From Labilithrix sp. (GTDB lineage Bacteria; Myxococcota_A; Polyangia; Polyangiales; Polyangiaceae): a DNA stretch of 64,000 bases. Below the pieces are notes generated by a model. That model worked only from the letters and a program-made list of their open reading frames with translations. It was not told the origin of the DNA and ran no database searches. Where the stretch lies: the NCBI GenBank assembly GCA_019637105.1, contig JAHBWF010000017.1, positions 1 to 64,000 of the forward strand, written 5' to 3'. This document shows, in pieces, positions 9,543-19,391 of this stretch (its first letter is position 1; each line of letters begins with the position of its first letter). A program made the position numbers and the translations under genes.

Positions 9543-9913
9543 TCCGTCTCCAGGAGGCCGAGGATGGCGAGCTTCTCGACCACCGCGGCCGCGTTGAACG
9601 GCTTCATCAGGTACTCGCTCGCTCCCGCCTCGACGGCGCGGACGACCTGACCCATCTCGGTCTCCGTCGTGACCATCATGATCCGCATCGCGTCGAGCCG
9701 ACGGTCGGCGCGGATCGCCTTGACGACCTGGAGGCCATCCATCTCGGGCATGTTCCAGTCGATCAGGGCCAGCTCGAACGTCGTCGCGCCGCGGAGGACG
9801 TCGAGCGCCGCGCGCCCATGCTCCGCCTCCGTCACGTCGACGCCGATGCCGCGGAGGATCTTGCGGAGGATCGCGCGCATGGCGCGGGAGTCGTCGATCA
9901 CGAGGGCTCTCAT
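9539..9913 (-). CDS. cheY: CheY-like single-domain response regulator
   Basis: 124-residue stand-alone receiver. D7/D8 (VIDDSR), phospho-acceptor D52 ([11 protein letters not shown]), the Thr of MMVTTE and K104 (YLMKPF) are all present, so it should be phosphorylatable by the CheA of this operon. No output domain is attached and no flagellar genes are nearby, so the target is unknown; a type IV pilus or gliding machine, or competition for phosphoryl groups, are possibilities. It overlaps mcp upstream and cheB downstream by four bases each. Confidence 0.94.
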   Translation of the reverse strand: MRALVIDDSRAMRAILRKILRGIGVDVTEAEHGRAALDVLRGATTFELALIDWNMPEMDGLQVVKAIRADRRLDAMRIMMVTTETEMGQVVRAVEAGASEYLMKPFNAAAVVEKLAILGLLETE

Positions 9914-11580
9914 GGTGCTTGTCCGTTTCTCCGGCGGTTGGACGTCCCGAAGTCGCCGACGACCTTCTGGAGCTCGGCCGCGAGGGCGGCGAGGTCGCCG
10001 GCGGCGCGGTTGGTGTCGCTCGCGCCGGACGACGTGGTCTCGGCCGCGGCGGCGACGCCGGTGATGTTCTGCGCGATCTCGGCGCTCCCGCGGGCGGCGT
10101 CGCTCACGTTGCGCGCGATCTCGTTCGTCGTCGCGGTCTGCTCCTCGACGGCGCTGGCGATCGTGTTCTGGAGGTCGTTGATCTGGGTGATGATCCGTCC
10201 GATCTGTCCGATCGCGTCCACCGCCGAGCGCGCGTCGCTCTGGATCGTCTCGATCTTCTGGCTGATGTCCTCGGTCGCCTTCGCGGTCTCCTTCGCGAGC
10301 TCCTTGACCTCGTTGGCGACGACCGCGAAGCCCTTGCCGGCCGCGCCGGCGCGCGCGGCTTCGATCGTCGCGTTCAGCGCGAGGAGGTTGGTCTGTTGAG
10401 CGATCGACGTGATCACCTTGATCACCTTGCCGATGTCGGCGCTGCTCTCTCCGAGCTTGCCGACGATCGCGTTCGTCGTCTCCGCGACCTTCACCGCGCC
10501 GGTCGCGACGCACGCGGCCTCGGTGGCGCTCTTGGCGATCTCGCGGATGCTCGCGGTCATCTCCTCGGTGCCGGTCGCGACCGTCTGGATGTTCCGATCG
10601 ACCTGCTCGGTCGCGGCGGAGACGGCGAGGGCCTGCGCGGACGTCGCGGCGCTGTTGGTCGCCATTTGCTCGCTCAGCGCCGAGAGCTCCTCGGACGCCG
10701 CTCCGAGCGAGCTCGCGCCGTTCGAGATGGCCGTCACGAGCCTCCGGAGGGGCGTGACGTCGGCGCCGAACTTGACGATCTTCACCGGGCGCCCGTTCAG
10801 GCCCAAGATCGGGTTGTAGGAGGCTTGGAGCCAGACCTCCCTGCCGTCCTTCCCGACGCGCTTGAACTCTCCGGCGCGGAACCTCCCCGCGCCGAGCTCT
10901 TCCCAGAAGCGGGCGTACTCCGAGCTCGTCGTGAAGGCCTCCTCGCAGAACATGCGATGATGGCGGCCTTTGACCTCGTGCGCGGCGTAGCCCATCATGA
11001 CGAGGAAGTTCTCGTTCGCGTCGAGGATCGTGCCGTCGAGGGCGAACTCGATGAGCGCGTGCGACTTGTCGATCGCCGCGATCTGCCCGGCGAGGTCCGC
11101 CGCGCGGAGCTTCGCCTCCGTGACGTCGGACGCGATCTTCACGATCTTGTACGGCCTGCCGCTCGCGTCGAAGAGCGGGGCGTACGACGCCTGGAACCAG
11201 ACCTCCTTCCCGCCCTTGCCGACGCACCTGGACTCGGCGGCGCGGTGTCGGCCCGCGACGAGGTCCGACCAGAACGCGCGGTACTCTTGCGCGGCGGCGA
11301 AGCTCGGGTCCACGAACATCCGGTGGTGACGGCCGCGGACCTCCTCGAGGTCGTAGCCGACGCAGGCGAGGAAGAGCTCGTTGGCGTGGAGCACGCGACC
11401 CTCGAGATCGAACTCGACCATCGCCTGCGAGAGGCCGACGGCGCGGAGCTGGCTCTCGTACTCCTCGAGCCGGCGGCGGAGCGGCGACCGTCGACCGTTC
11501 GACGCGCCGTTCTCTCCGGCGCTCGCCGAACGCCGGCCGTGAGACCTCTCGTGAACCCTCGCTTCTCGCATGTTCTTCAT
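9910..11580 (-). CDS. Soluble methyl-accepting chemotaxis protein with two PAS domains
   Basis: 556 residues from ATG 11580, which overlaps the cheW stop (ATGA). Two similar PAS domains occupy about 35-155 and 160-280; each carries GRHHRMF and a PAC-like end ([38 protein letters not shown]...). A methyl-accepting signalling domain follows (about 290-540) with the invariant hairpin tip [20 protein letters not shown]. No membrane span or signal peptide is visible, so this is a cytosolic receptor. The architecture resembles P. aeruginosa BdlA. The PAS pair probably senses an internal redox, oxygen or small-molecule cue, but no cofactor ligand is certain. Confidence 0.93.
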   Translation of the reverse strand: MKNMREARVHERSHGRRSASAGENGASNGRRSPLRRRLEEYESQLRAVGLSQAMVEFDLEGRVLHANELFLACVGYDLEEVRGRHHRMFVDPSFAAAQEYRAFWSDLVAGRHRAAESRCVGKGGKEVWFQASYAPLFDASGRPYKIVKIASDVTEAKLRAADLAGQIAAIDKSHALIEFALDGTILDANENFLVMMGYAAHEVKGRHHRMFCEEAFTTSSEYARFWEELGAGRFRAGEFKRVGKDGREVWLQASYNPILGLNGRPVKIVKFGADVTPLRRLVTAISNGASSLGAASEELSALSEQMATNSAATSAQALAVSAATEQVDRNIQTVATGTEEMTASIREIAKSATEAACVATGAVKVAETTNAIVGKLGESSADIGKVIKVITSIAQQTNLLALNATIEAARAGAAGKGFAVVANEVKELAKETAKATEDISQKIETIQSDARSAVDAIGQIGRIITQINDLQNTIASAVEEQTATTNEIARNVSDAARGSAEIAQNITGVAAAAETTSSGASDTNRAAGDLAALAAELQKVVGDFGTSNRRRNGQAP

Positions 11581-12077
11581 CGCTCCCGCGTCGACGTTTC
11601 GTTGACCCTCGATCCACACGTGCCGCCGAGCGCGGCGACCTCCTCCGCGTCGAGGAGCAGGAGGATTCGCCCTTCGAGATCGAACACGCCGAGGAGGGCG
11701 GCGCGGAGCGTGACGTTCATCGCCGCCGGTGCTCGCTCGAAGGTGCGCTCGTGGACCTCGATCACGTCGCCGATCTCGTCGACCAGGAGGCTGACCGTGC
11801 CGTCCCTCGTCGTCGCCACGACGTTCATCGGCGAGTCCTCGGTCCGCCGCGGTCGGAGCCCGAGGCGCGCGCGCACGTCGATCGCCGTCACGATCTGCCC
11901 GCGCAGGTTGATGAGCCCGCGGACCGCCGCGGGGGCGAGCGGCACCGGCGTCGTCGCCTGGTGCCGGAGCACCTCCTGGACGTTCACGACGTCGACGCCG
12001 AACAAAAGCCCGTCGACGAAGAAGGTGCAGAGCTGGCGCGTCGCGGGCGCGTCGCTCGCGTCTCGCGAGGCGATCAC
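11577..12077 (-). CDS. cheW: CheW coupling protein
   Basis: 166 residues from a GTG at 12077 that overlaps the cheA stop (12074-12077, GTGA). One CheW domain: [58 protein letters not shown] matches the family core, including the NLRG turn. It bridges the soluble MCP and CheA. No ATG in a sensible place gives a full-length domain, and the GTG overlap agrees with the 4-base junctions of the rest of the operon. Confidence 0.95.
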   Translation of the reverse strand: MIASRDASDAPATRQLCTFFVDGLLFGVDVVNVQEVLRHQATTPVPLAPAAVRGLINLRGQIVTAIDVRARLGLRPRRTEDSPMNVVATTRDGTVSLLVDEIGDVIEVHERTFERAPAAMNVTLRAALLGVFDLEGRILLLLDAEEVAALGGTCGSRVNETSTRER

Positions 12078-14239
12078 GCCGCCACCGCCCCTTCGACGCG
12101 TCGCGCCGCCATCCGGACGACGCCCTCGACGTCGAGCAGCTCGGCCACCTCGTCGCGCACGACGACCGTGGCGAGGACGCCGGGCCGCGTCCCGCGCAGG
12201 CGCGCCGGGCTCCGCTCCTCGACGATGTCGAGTACCTGCTCGACGACGAGGCCGACGCCCTGCCCCGAAGCCGTGATCGGGGCCGCGCAGACGACGACGT
12301 GAAGCGGCCCGGTGGAGCGTGACGTCGCCCCGAAGAAGCGGCTCAGATCGACGAGCGGGAGGATCTCTCCCCGACGCCGAACGACCTCCCCGCCCGACGT
12401 CCGCTCGACGGAGGCTCGGTCGATCTCCTCGATCCGGGCGATCAGCGAGAGCGGGATCGCCATCCGGCCCTCCTCGCCGACGCGGCAGAGCAAGAGCGGA
12501 GCCTGGGGCTCGATCTCGGCGGCGCCGCGCTCGTCCGTGACGCCGCGCGGGCGCGCCTCGGAGACCACGCCCGCGCGGCGCGCCAGCCCGAGGACGTCGA
12601 GGATGAGCGCGACGCGGCCGTCGCCCATGATCGTGGCGCCGGCGAAGACGCCGATCCCCTCGAGCTCCTTGCCGAGCGGCTTGACGACGATCTCCTCGGT
12701 GTCGCGGATCCCGTCGACGACGAGGCCGAACCGCCGATCGTCGGCCTGGACGACGACGACGGTGACGCGCTCCTTCGAGGAGGGCTCGGGGTCGGCGCCG
12801 GTCAGCTCGAGCGCGCGATCGAGGAAGACGAGCGGCAAGAGGTCGCCGCGGAGGCGGCAGAGCGTGGCGCCGCCCACCTCCTCGACGTTCGCGCGCAGCT
12901 GCTCGCCCTCGAGCCGGACCAGCTCGAGGAGGTTCACCTGCGGGACGGCGAACCGCTCGGCGCGCGCCGTCACGATCAAGGCGGGGACGATGGCGAGCGT
13001 GAGCGGGATCTTGATCTTCAAGACCGTCCCGCGGCCGAGCGCGCTCGCGACGTCGACGGCGCCGCCGATCTTCTCGATGTTGGTCCGCACGACGTCCATG
13101 CCGACGCCTCTCCCGGAGACGCTGGTCACCCGCTCCGCCGTCGAGACGCCCGGCTCGAAGACGAGCCGCATCGCCTCGCGCTCGCTCAGCTGCGCGGCGT
13201 GCTCGGCGGTGACGAGGCCGCGCTCGACGGCGCGTGCGCGGATGCGCGCGACGTCCAGGCCCGCGCCGTCGTCGGACACCTCGATGTTGACCTGGCCGCT
13301 CTCGTGGAACGCCTTCAGGAAGAGGCGCCCCCTCTCCGGCTTGCCGGCGGCGCGGCGCTGCGCCGGCGTCTCGACGCCGTGGTCGACGGCGTTGCGCACG
13401 AGGTGCGTGAGCGGATCCTTGAGCGCCTCGAGGATGGTGCGATCCAGCTCGGTGTCGGCGCCGTCGAGCTCGACGTCGACGCGCTTGCCGCGGGCGTGCG
13501 CGAGGTCGCGGACGACGCGCGGAAGCTTGTTCCACACGTTCCCGATGGGCTGCATCCGCGTCTTCATGATGCCCGCCTGGAGCTCGGTCGTGAGCAGATC
13601 GAGGCGCTGCGACGCCTTCACGAACGAGGGGTCGGTCACCTGGTGACCGAGCTGGACGATCTGGTTCCGGGCCAGGACGAGCTCGCCGACCATGTTCATG
13701 ACGTCGTCGAGCAACCCGACGTCGACGCGGACGGTCGTGTCGGCGATCGACGCCCCGCGCGGCGCCGCTCTCTCGCTCGACGCCGGGGCCGCCGCCGCCG
13801 CTCGGCTGTCCGCCGCCCCGGCGGGGCCGGAGGGCCCGCGTGGCGGGAGGCGCGTCTGCGCGCCGAGGCGCGCGAGCTCCGCGACGAGCGGGGCGATGTC
13901 CAGGCTGCCCTCCGAGCCGTCCGCCTCGATCGACGCGAGCATCCCCCGCACGGCGTCGACCGTGGCGAGCAGCGCCGACGTCATCGCGCCGTCGAGCGCG
14001 AGCTCCCCGTCGCGCAGGCGGGAGAGGAGCGTCTCTCCGGCGTGCGTCAACGACTCGAGCCGCGAGAGATCGAAGAACCCGCTCGTCCCCTTGATCGTGT
14101 GGATCGTGCGGAAGATGGCGCCGAGCCGCTCCCGGTCGTCCGGCTCTCGCTCCAGCGCGACGAAGTCCTGGTCGAGGCGGTCGAGGTTCTCGACGCTCTC
14201 GAGGAGGAACTCGCGCAGGAGATCGTCGTCGCCGGTCAT
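12074..14239 (-). CDS. cheA: CheA histidine kinase with tandem C-terminal CheW-like domains
   Basis: 721 residues. Hpt/P1 domain with phospho-acceptor H47 ([12 protein letters not shown]); a short Pro/Ala linker with no clear P2; dimerisation P3 (about 165-230); HATPase P4 with [19 protein letters not shown] and [11 protein letters not shown]5 regulatory CheW-like domain (about 400-545). A second CheW-like domain follows (about 570-710: [33 protein letters not shown]...[13 protein letters not shown]). No receiver domain is fused. First gene of the leftward operon. The 118-base gap to the divergent CheX-like gene should hold the promoters. Two CheW-type modules plus separate CheW suggest altered array geometry (inference). 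Confidence 0.95.
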   Translation of the reverse strand: MTGDDDLLREFLLESVENLDRLDQDFVALEREPDDRERLGAIFRTIHTIKGTSGFFDLSRLESLTHAGETLLSRLRDGELALDGAMTSALLATVDAVRGMLASIEADGSEGSLDIAPLVAELARLGAQTRLPPRGPSGPAGAADSRAAAAAPASSERAAPRGASIADTTVRVDVGLLDDVMNMVGELVLARNQIVQLGHQVTDPSFVKASQRLDLLTTELQAGIMKTRMQPIGNVWNKLPRVVRDLAHARGKRVDVELDGADTELDRTILEALKDPLTHLVRNAVDHGVETPAQRRAAGKPERGRLFLKAFHESGQVNIEVSDDGAGLDVARIRARAVERGLVTAEHAAQLSEREAMRLVFEPGVSTAERVTSVSGRGVGMDVVRTNIEKIGGAVDVASALGRGTVLKIKIPLTLAIVPALIVTARAERFAVPQVNLLELVRLEGEQLRANVEEVGGATLCRLRGDLLPLVFLDRALELTGADPEPSSKERVTVVVVQADDRRFGLVVDGIRDTEEIVVKPLGKELEGIGVFAGATIMGDGRVALILDVLGLARRAGVVSEARPRGVTDERGAAEIEPQAPLLLCRVGEEGRMAIPLSLIARIEEIDRASVERTSGGEVVRRRGEILPLVDLSRFFGATSRSTGPLHVVVCAAPITASGQGVGLVVEQVLDIVEERSPARLRGTRPGVLATVVVRDEVAELLDVEGVVRMAARRVEGAVAA

Positions 14240-14357
14240 CGCAGGAGCTGCGAAGCAGCGAACGTGCCGCGCGAAGATCCGCCCGGTTGGGGCGCGGGCG
14301 GCGTCGCCTCGGGACGTCCCCCGTCATCGTCTTGGCGCTCGTGAGGGGCGGAGCATC
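14240..14357. promoter_or_regulatory. Divergent promoter region, che operon / cheX-like gene
   Basis: 118 bases separate the start of cheA (leftward) from the ATG of the CheX-like gene (rightward). Both transcription units must start here or nearby. I could not pick convincing -35/-10 boxes in this GC-rich DNA. A GAGGGGCGGAG stretch just before 14358 probably serves as the ribosome binding site for the rightward gene. Confidence 0.45.
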
Positions 14358-14912
14358 ATGGACTTGGCGCTCGCGCCCGCGGAGCGCCGGACGCCGCCGC
14401 GCACGGTTCGTGCACCTCCCGGCTCTCCGATGATCGACGCCGTCGCCGAGTCCAGGGCCTGGCAAGAGGCCGGCGCGCTCTTCGTCCGCGTGTTGGGGGA
14501 GCTCGTTCAGGCGCCGTTCTCCGTGGTGCCGGAGCGATCCGCGACGCGCTCCCCGGTGTTCGTCGCGGACGTGTCGCTGTCCCGATCCGACCTCGAGCTC
14601 ACCCTCTCGATCGTCGTCGAGCGGACGTCGATGCTGCGGATGGCGAAGCGCCTCACCGACAGCGAGGAGGTGGAGATCGCCGAGTCGCTCGTCCTCGAGA
14701 CCGCCAACGTCCTGATGGGCAACCTCCGGGCGAGCCTCGCGGCCGAGGAGCTCCGCCTCGCGCTCGGCCTGCCGGAGGTCGGCTCGCCGGCGCGGGGCCG
14801 CCGGCGCTTCGACGGCGCGCCGCTGCGCGCGCGCCTGAGCGTCGCGTCCGCGATCGTCGAGCTCGACGTCTGGCTCTGCGCGACGTCGGCGGGCGCGAGG
14901 CGCGGCGGTTAA
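14358..14912 (+). CDS. CheX-like chemotaxis phosphatase-domain protein
   Basis: 184 residues from ATG 14358. The central part carries the CheC/CheX/FliY-type phosphatase signature: a Ser, three residues, then E-T-A-N (ESLVLETAN), with a Pro 22 positions after the Asn (GLPEVG). Acidic and Asn residues in this motif insert into the active site of CheY-P to speed dephosphorylation. It is read divergently from cheA and is followed after 32 bases by the REC-GGDEF gene, so CheY or the diguanylate cyclase receiver could be its substrate. Overall identity to known CheX looks low; the assignment rests on the motif and context. Confidence 0.72.
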   Translation: MDLALAPAERRTPPRTVRAPPGSPMIDAVAESRAWQEAGALFVRVLGELVQAPFSVVPERSATRSPVFVADVSLSRSDLELTLSIVVERTSMLRMAKRLTDSEEVEIAESLVLETANVLMGNLRASLAAEELRLALGLPEVGSPARGRRRFDGAPLRARLSVASAIVELDVWLCATSAGARRGG

Positions 14913-14944
14913 CCTTCGGCCGCGCGGGTCCGTTCACGAGGTGA

Positions 14945-15925
14945 GTGGCCACTCCGTTCGACCGGTCGTCGTCATCCGTCCTCGTCATCGACGACTCGCG
15001 CGCGATCCGGCGGATCATCCGCGCGACGCTGGAGCAGCGGCGGCTCTTCTCCGCTTACCACGAGGCCTCGAACGGCGAGGAGGGGCTCTCGGTGGCCGCG
15101 GCGGTCGCGCCCGACATGATCCTCTGCGATCTCGACATGCCCGTCCTCGACGGCTTCGGCTTCCTCCGTCGCTTCCGCGCGGTCGAGGCCAATCGCAGCG
15201 CGTTCGTGCTGATGTTGAGCGGCTCGGGTGAGAGCCGAAACAAGGTCGAAGGGTTCTCCCTCGGCGCCGACGACTACATCGTCAAGCCGTGCGATCCGGC
15301 CGAGCTCTGCGCGCGCGTCAGCAACTACCTCCGCTTGAAGCAGCTCCAGGCGCAGCTCGAACGGCAGAACGACGAGCTGGAGCGCAAGAACCGGGAGCTC
15401 GCGGCGCTCGCGACCATCGATCCGCTGACCGGGCTCCACAACCGCCGGTACTTCCTCACGGCGGTCGAGGGTGAGGTGGCCAGCGCGCGCGCCACGTCGA
15501 CGCCGGGCAGCGTGCTCATGATCGACATCGACCACTTCAAGCGCATCAACGACACGCTCGGGCACGCCCAGGGCGACGCGGCGCTCGTCGCGGTGGCCTC
15601 GACCGTGCGGAGGACGCTCCGGTCGAGCGACGTCGTAGCCCGCTTCGGAGGAGAGGAGTTCGTCGCCTGGATGCCCCAGACGAGCGCGGCGGACGGCGCG
15701 GCGATCGGCGAGCGGATCCGCGCCGCCGTGGCCTCCTGTCGGATCGCCGGCGTGCCGTGGACCGTCTCGGTCTCGATCGGCTCGAGCTCGCTCGACCTCG
15801 ACGCGCACGAGCCGATCGACGCGGTGCTGGCGCGCGCGGACGCCGCGCTCTACGCGGCGAAGCAGGGCGGCCGCGATCGCGTCGTGAGCGCGAGCGGCGT
15901 CGCGTCGGTCCGCACGGCGGCTTGA
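14945..15925 (+). CDS. Response regulator with GGDEF diguanylate cyclase domain
   Basis: 326 residues from GTG 14945 with GAGGTG immediately upstream. Receiver domain (about 10-130): D16/D17, phospho-acceptor D62 (LCDLDMPVLDG), K114 (IVKP). A heptad-like coiled coil (130-155) leads to a complete GGDEF domain with active-site GGEEF at 235-239 and an inhibitory I-site RxxD (R226-D229) five residues before it. It should make cyclic di-GMP when phosphorylated, like PleD or WspR. Its position beside a complete chemosensory operon with no flagellar genes suggests it is the operon's output (inference). Confidence 0.93.
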   Translation: MATPFDRSSSSVLVIDDSRAIRRIIRATLEQRRLFSAYHEASNGEEGLSVAAAVAPDMILCDLDMPVLDGFGFLRRFRAVEANRSAFVLMLSGSGESRNKVEGFSLGADDYIVKPCDPAELCARVSNYLRLKQLQAQLERQNDELERKNRELAALATIDPLTGLHNRRYFLTAVEGEVASARATSTPGSVLMIDIDHFKRINDTLGHAQGDAALVAVASTVRRTLRSSDVVARFGGEEFVAWMPQTSAADGAAIGERIRAAVASCRIAGVPWTVSVSIGSSSLDLDAHEPIDAVLARADAALYAAKQGGRDRVVSASGVASVRTAA

Positions 15926-15988
15926 GCGCGGACGTCGGACGAGCGCGCTCGCCGGCGACGACGGCACGTCGCGTGCTCCGTCCCGGAC

Positions 15989-16978
15989 ATGGCCTCCAGC
16001 GGAGAGTCGGCCGAGGCTCCTCCGAACATCGTCGTCCTGACGGGCTCGGCTCATCCGGCCCTCGGCGCCGAGGTCGCGCGCGAGCTCGGAATGCCGCTCG
16101 GCGTCTGCCGTACGGCTCGCTTCCCCGACGGCGAGATCCAGGTCGAGATCGACGACCTCGAGGTCGAGGGCGAGGACGTGGCGATCGTCCAGCCGACGCC
16201 GAGCGGAGCGGCCGCGAGAGGCGACGCGCTGCTCGAGCTTCTGTTCATCGCCGACGCGTGTCATCGGGGCGGAGCCGCCTCGATCTTCGCGGTCGTGCCC
16301 TACTTCGGGTACGCGCGCCAGGACGCCCGGAAGCTCAGCGGCGTGCCGCTCGGAGCGCGAGTCGTGACGCGGCTCCTCGGGACGGCCCCGTTCGAGCGCG
16401 TCGTCACGGTCGATCCTCACAGCGACGTCCTCGGGGCGTGCCTCGACGCGCCGATGGTCTCGCTCTCCGCCGTGCCGCTGCTCGTGGAGGCGCTCGACGG
16501 CGAGCTCGCGGAGCGCGAGCGGGATCTCGTCGTCGTCGCGCCCGACGTCGGCGCCGTGAGGCTCGCCCGCGAGTACGCGCGCCGCTTACGGGCGCCCGTC
16601 GCCGTGGCTTACAAAGTGAGGACCAGCGGCGCGGAGGTCTCCATCGAGCGCATCGCGGGCGATGTCCGCGGGCGCCGCCCGATCATCGTCGACGACATGA
16701 TCACGACCGGAGGCACGATGGTGGCGGCGGCCGGTGCGGTCCAGGCGGAGGGGAGCTTGAGCGACGTCACGGTCGCCGCGACCCACGCGGTCCTGACACC
16801 CGGAGCGATGGACCGCCTCCGCGAGGCCGGCCTCCGTCGCGTCGTCGTCACGGACACGCTGGCCTCCTCGGCCTCGGAGTACGGGGCGACCGTCGTCTCC
16901 GTAGCCCGTCTCCTCGCTGCGTCCATCCGCCACGTGGCGATGCGCCGGCGGAGGGCTCAGCTCGTCCTGCATCCGTGA
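15989..16978 (+). CDS. Ribose-phosphate pyrophosphokinase (PRPP synthetase) homologue, divergent
   Basis: 329 residues of the PRPP synthetase / phosphoribosyltransferase fold. Recognisable: RFPDGEIQVEI, VVPYFGYARQDARK (flexible-loop/ATP region), VTVDPHSD (Mg-binding VDLH region, here with Pro), VVAPDVGAVRLAREYA, the loop YKVRTSG and the PRPP-binding IIVDDMITTGGTM. It would make PRPP from ribose-5-phosphate and ATP for nucleotide, His and Trp synthesis. The usual STxxPxND segment reads QPTPSGAAARGDAL and the C-terminus is basic, so it looks like a diverged paralogue rather than the housekeeping enzyme. Confidence 0.85.
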   Translation: MASSGESAEAPPNIVVLTGSAHPALGAEVARELGMPLGVCRTARFPDGEIQVEIDDLEVEGEDVAIVQPTPSGAAARGDALLELLFIADACHRGGAASIFAVVPYFGYARQDARKLSGVPLGARVVTRLLGTAPFERVVTVDPHSDVLGACLDAPMVSLSAVPLLVEALDGELAERERDLVVVAPDVGAVRLAREYARRLRAPVAVAYKVRTSGAEVSIERIAGDVRGRRPIIVDDMITTGGTMVAAAGAVQAEGSLSDVTVAATHAVLTPGAMDRLREAGLRRVVVTDTLASSASEYGATVVSVARLLAASIRHVAMRRRRAQLVLHP

Positions 16979-17026
16979 AGCGCGACGCCGGTGGATCCGG
17001 CTCGCGAGTGCGCGTCGCGCCGGCGG

Positions 17027-18061
17027 CTACTCGAGGCCGTAGATGCGGACCTCGTTCTCGGTGAACAGCGGAACGAGCACGCGCTTGCGCTTTCGATCGT
17101 AGTCGATGTCCCCCGGCGACTTCACGTCGCCGACGGCGATCCTCCAGTCGCCGCCCGGCGTCCCGCGGAAGATCGCGCTCGCCGCCCTGCTCGAGACGAG
17201 CAGCTCTCGTCCGGCGCCGGCGATCCCCTCGAGCTCGCCGTCGGGGAGCATGTGGACGTCCTCGAGCGTTCCGCCCTTCCCGATCGAGTAGACCTCGCCG
17301 GTTCGGAACATGACGCCCCACGTCTTGTCGGGCGTGCCCAGGAGGGCCGTGGGACCGGCGAGCGATTTCTTCGCGACGAGCACGACGCTCGTGACGCGCT
17401 CGTCCCGGTAGACCGAGTAGACCGCGTCGGTCCCCGACTCCTCGAGCCCGTCTCCCGCGGCGTTCGCCTTCATGCCGGCGTCGGAGACGAGGACGCGGCC
17501 GTCGGGCGCGAGGGTGACGTCGTCGAGGAACGTCGCGCCCTCGATCTTGATCTCGCCCCGCGGCGCGCCCGTCCTGCGATCGAAGACGCGGACGGTGTCG
17601 ATGTCCGCGACGAACAGCTCGTTCCCTCGGAGCGCCATGCCCTTCGGCGCGTTCAGCACGACCTTCCTCTTCCCGCCCTCGATCCAACGGAGCAGGATCT
17701 TCTTCCCGTCGGGGCTCAGCTTGGAGATGAAGCCGTTCCCGTCGCGGGCGGTCGGCGATCCGTCGACGTTGCTCACGAGGTAGACGTCGCTCACGTCGTC
17801 GTGGAGGACGGAGGCCGGCCCTCGCAGGCCGTCCGCCGCGACGTACTTCAGCACGGGATCGAGCAGCGGGCGCGAGGCCTTCACCGAGGGCCGCAGCCGC
17901 GGCTTCTCGTCCTGGGCCGGAGCGCTCTCCGCGACCGGCGCCGCCGCCGAGGCGATCGTCGTCGTCGCGGGCCCCGGCGGCCGGCGCTTCTTGCAGCCGG
18001 CGCCGAGCAGCGCGAGCACGATCAGGCCGATGTGCCCGGTACGACCGAGCGCGCCCTGCAT
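17027..18061 (-). CDS. NHL/SMP-30-like beta-propeller lipoprotein
   Basis: 344 residues from ATG 18061, preceded by GGGTGAAG; an in-frame GTG at 18076 is an alternative. Lipobox LLGAGC, then a Lys/Arg-Pro linker. The mature part reads as repeated propeller blades: GPASVLHDDVSDVYLVSNVDG, LRGNELFVADIDTVRVFDRRTG, DDVTLAPDGRVLVSDAG, IAGAGRELLVSSRAASAIF, SPGDIDYDRKRKRVLVPLF. Such propellers are found in SMP-30/gluconolactonase-like and NHL proteins; no catalytic metal ligands were identified. It is convergent with the PRPP synthetase gene (48-base gap). Confidence 0.8.
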   Translation of the reverse strand: MQGALGRTGHIGLIVLALLGAGCKKRRPPGPATTTIASAAAPVAESAPAQDEKPRLRPSVKASRPLLDPVLKYVAADGLRGPASVLHDDVSDVYLVSNVDGSPTARDGNGFISKLSPDGKKILLRWIEGGKRKVVLNAPKGMALRGNELFVADIDTVRVFDRRTGAPRGEIKIEGATFLDDVTLAPDGRVLVSDAGMKANAAGDGLEESGTDAVYSVYRDERVTSVVLVAKKSLAGPTALLGTPDKTWGVMFRTGEVYSIGKGGTLEDVHMLPDGELEGIAGAGRELLVSSRAASAIFRGTPGGDWRIAVGDVKSPGDIDYDRKRKRVLVPLFTENEVRIYGLE

Positions 18062-18212
18062 GCACGGAGTCTTCACCCATGGACCGATAACCAGCGCGGG
18101 ACGCCCTCAAAAGTGGTGGGCGGCCGCTGGAGGGAGCGCCGCAGCGCCCGCGCCGGCGGCGCGACGGTCGGGGCGCGTCGTGCCGCGCCGCGGGATGAGC
18201 TAAGCTCGAGCG

Positions 18213-19328
18213 GTGCGTTCGAACGTGCGCCGCGCGGCGACGCTGTATCCCTTCGTCGTCGGGCTCCTGCTGGCGGCGGCGACCGGCGCGGAGGGATGTG
18301 GCTTGGCGCTCGTCGGGGCGCCGGAGCCCGCCGAGGCCGGCGCCGCGCTCCCCGATGCCCTCGCGCCGGCCTCCGCCGGCGAGGACGCGGCGACGCCCTG
18401 CGAGCCGTCGCCGGCCGATCCCCGCGCCTGCGGGATCTGCGGGCGGGACTGCGGCGGGGGGGAGTGCCGCGACGGCGAGTGCACGCCGTACGTGATCGCC
18501 GAGGCGCTCCCCGCGCCCTGGTACGTCGCGGTGGACGACGCGAGCGTGTACGTCACCTCGCACGTCTACCGCGACGCCGGGACCGGCGCGCTCTACGCGC
18601 TCCCCAAGGACGGCGGCGCGATCGCGACGCTCGCCGCCTTCGGAGACTCCTTCGACCTGTTGGTGGACGACACGAGGATCGTCGTCAGCTCGATGTGGGA
18701 CGAGAGCCTCTACGTGTTGCCGAAGGACGCCTCGCGCGGGCCTCGGAGCGTATGGGACGGCGGGCAGACGCTCGATCTCGCACGCCGCGACGACGTCACG
18801 TACTTCACCTCGCGCGGCCCGCTCGACCACGGCGTTCGCGCGGTGACGGCGGACGAGCGGACCACGCACCTCGCGTCGCTCGTCGTGAACGCCGAGATCG
18901 AAGGCGTCGCCGTCGACGCCACCCACGTCTACTGGGCGAGTCGGTCCGGCATGATCGGTCGCGCTCGTCGCGACGGCAGCGAACGGACCGATCAGTGGAG
19001 GACGGCTCCGCGCGTACGCCGCCTCACCCTGGACGACGACGCCGTGTACTGGACGAGCGACTCCAGCGCGTTCCGCGCCGCCAAGGATCAGGGCGACCCG
19101 ATCGCGCTCGCCGACCGCGTCGGCTTCGGCACGATCGTCGTCGACGCCCGGCACGCGTACATCACGCTCGACGCCGCCGGCAGCGTCGTCCGGGTGAACA
19201 AGCAGGACGGCACGGAGGTGAGGGTGCTCGCGTCGGACCTCGAGCGCCCGATGGGGCTGGCCGACGACGGGACGAGCATCTACTTCACCGAGCGCGATCG
19301 CGGCCGGATCTGGCGCATGACCAAGTGA
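18213..19328 (+). CDS. Secreted beta-propeller protein with Cys-rich N-terminus
   Basis: 371 residues from GTG 18213. A hydrophobic signal is followed by a non-canonical lipobox-like AEGC, an Ala/Pro linker, and a Cys-dense stretch (ACGICGRDCGGGECRDGEC, about 71-89) typical of myxobacterial surface proteins. Seven or so short repeats of the type W/YVAVDDASVYVTS...ALPKDGG follow (LLVDDTRIVVSSMWDESLYVLPKDA, VAVDATHVYWASRSGMIGRARRDG, LTLDDDAVYWTS, IVVDARHAYITLDAAGSVVRVNKQDG, GLADDGTSIYFTERDRGRIWRM). Ligand unknown. Divergent from the other propeller lipoprotein (151-base gap). Confidence 0.8.
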   Translation: MRSNVRRAATLYPFVVGLLLAAATGAEGCGLALVGAPEPAEAGAALPDALAPASAGEDAATPCEPSPADPRACGICGRDCGGGECRDGECTPYVIAEALPAPWYVAVDDASVYVTSHVYRDAGTGALYALPKDGGAIATLAAFGDSFDLLVDDTRIVVSSMWDESLYVLPKDASRGPRSVWDGGQTLDLARRDDVTYFTSRGPLDHGVRAVTADERTTHLASLVVNAEIEGVAVDATHVYWASRSGMIGRARRDGSERTDQWRTAPRVRRLTLDDDAVYWTSDSSAFRAAKDQGDPIALADRVGFGTIVVDARHAYITLDAAGSVVRVNKQDGTEVRVLASDLERPMGLADDGTSIYFTERDRGRIWRMTK

Positions 19329-19391
19329 GTCGCCGCCGGCTCGCTGGCGAGGTTCGGTGGGGACGCGGGCGCGTCGATCACCGGCGCCTCG

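Noticed and set aside
11577-14465. A single CheA-CheW fusion
   Set aside because: One frame spans the CheW gene and runs into an out-of-frame translation of cheA. The true cheA frame ends at 12074 with a GTGA overlap, so the two are separate genes.
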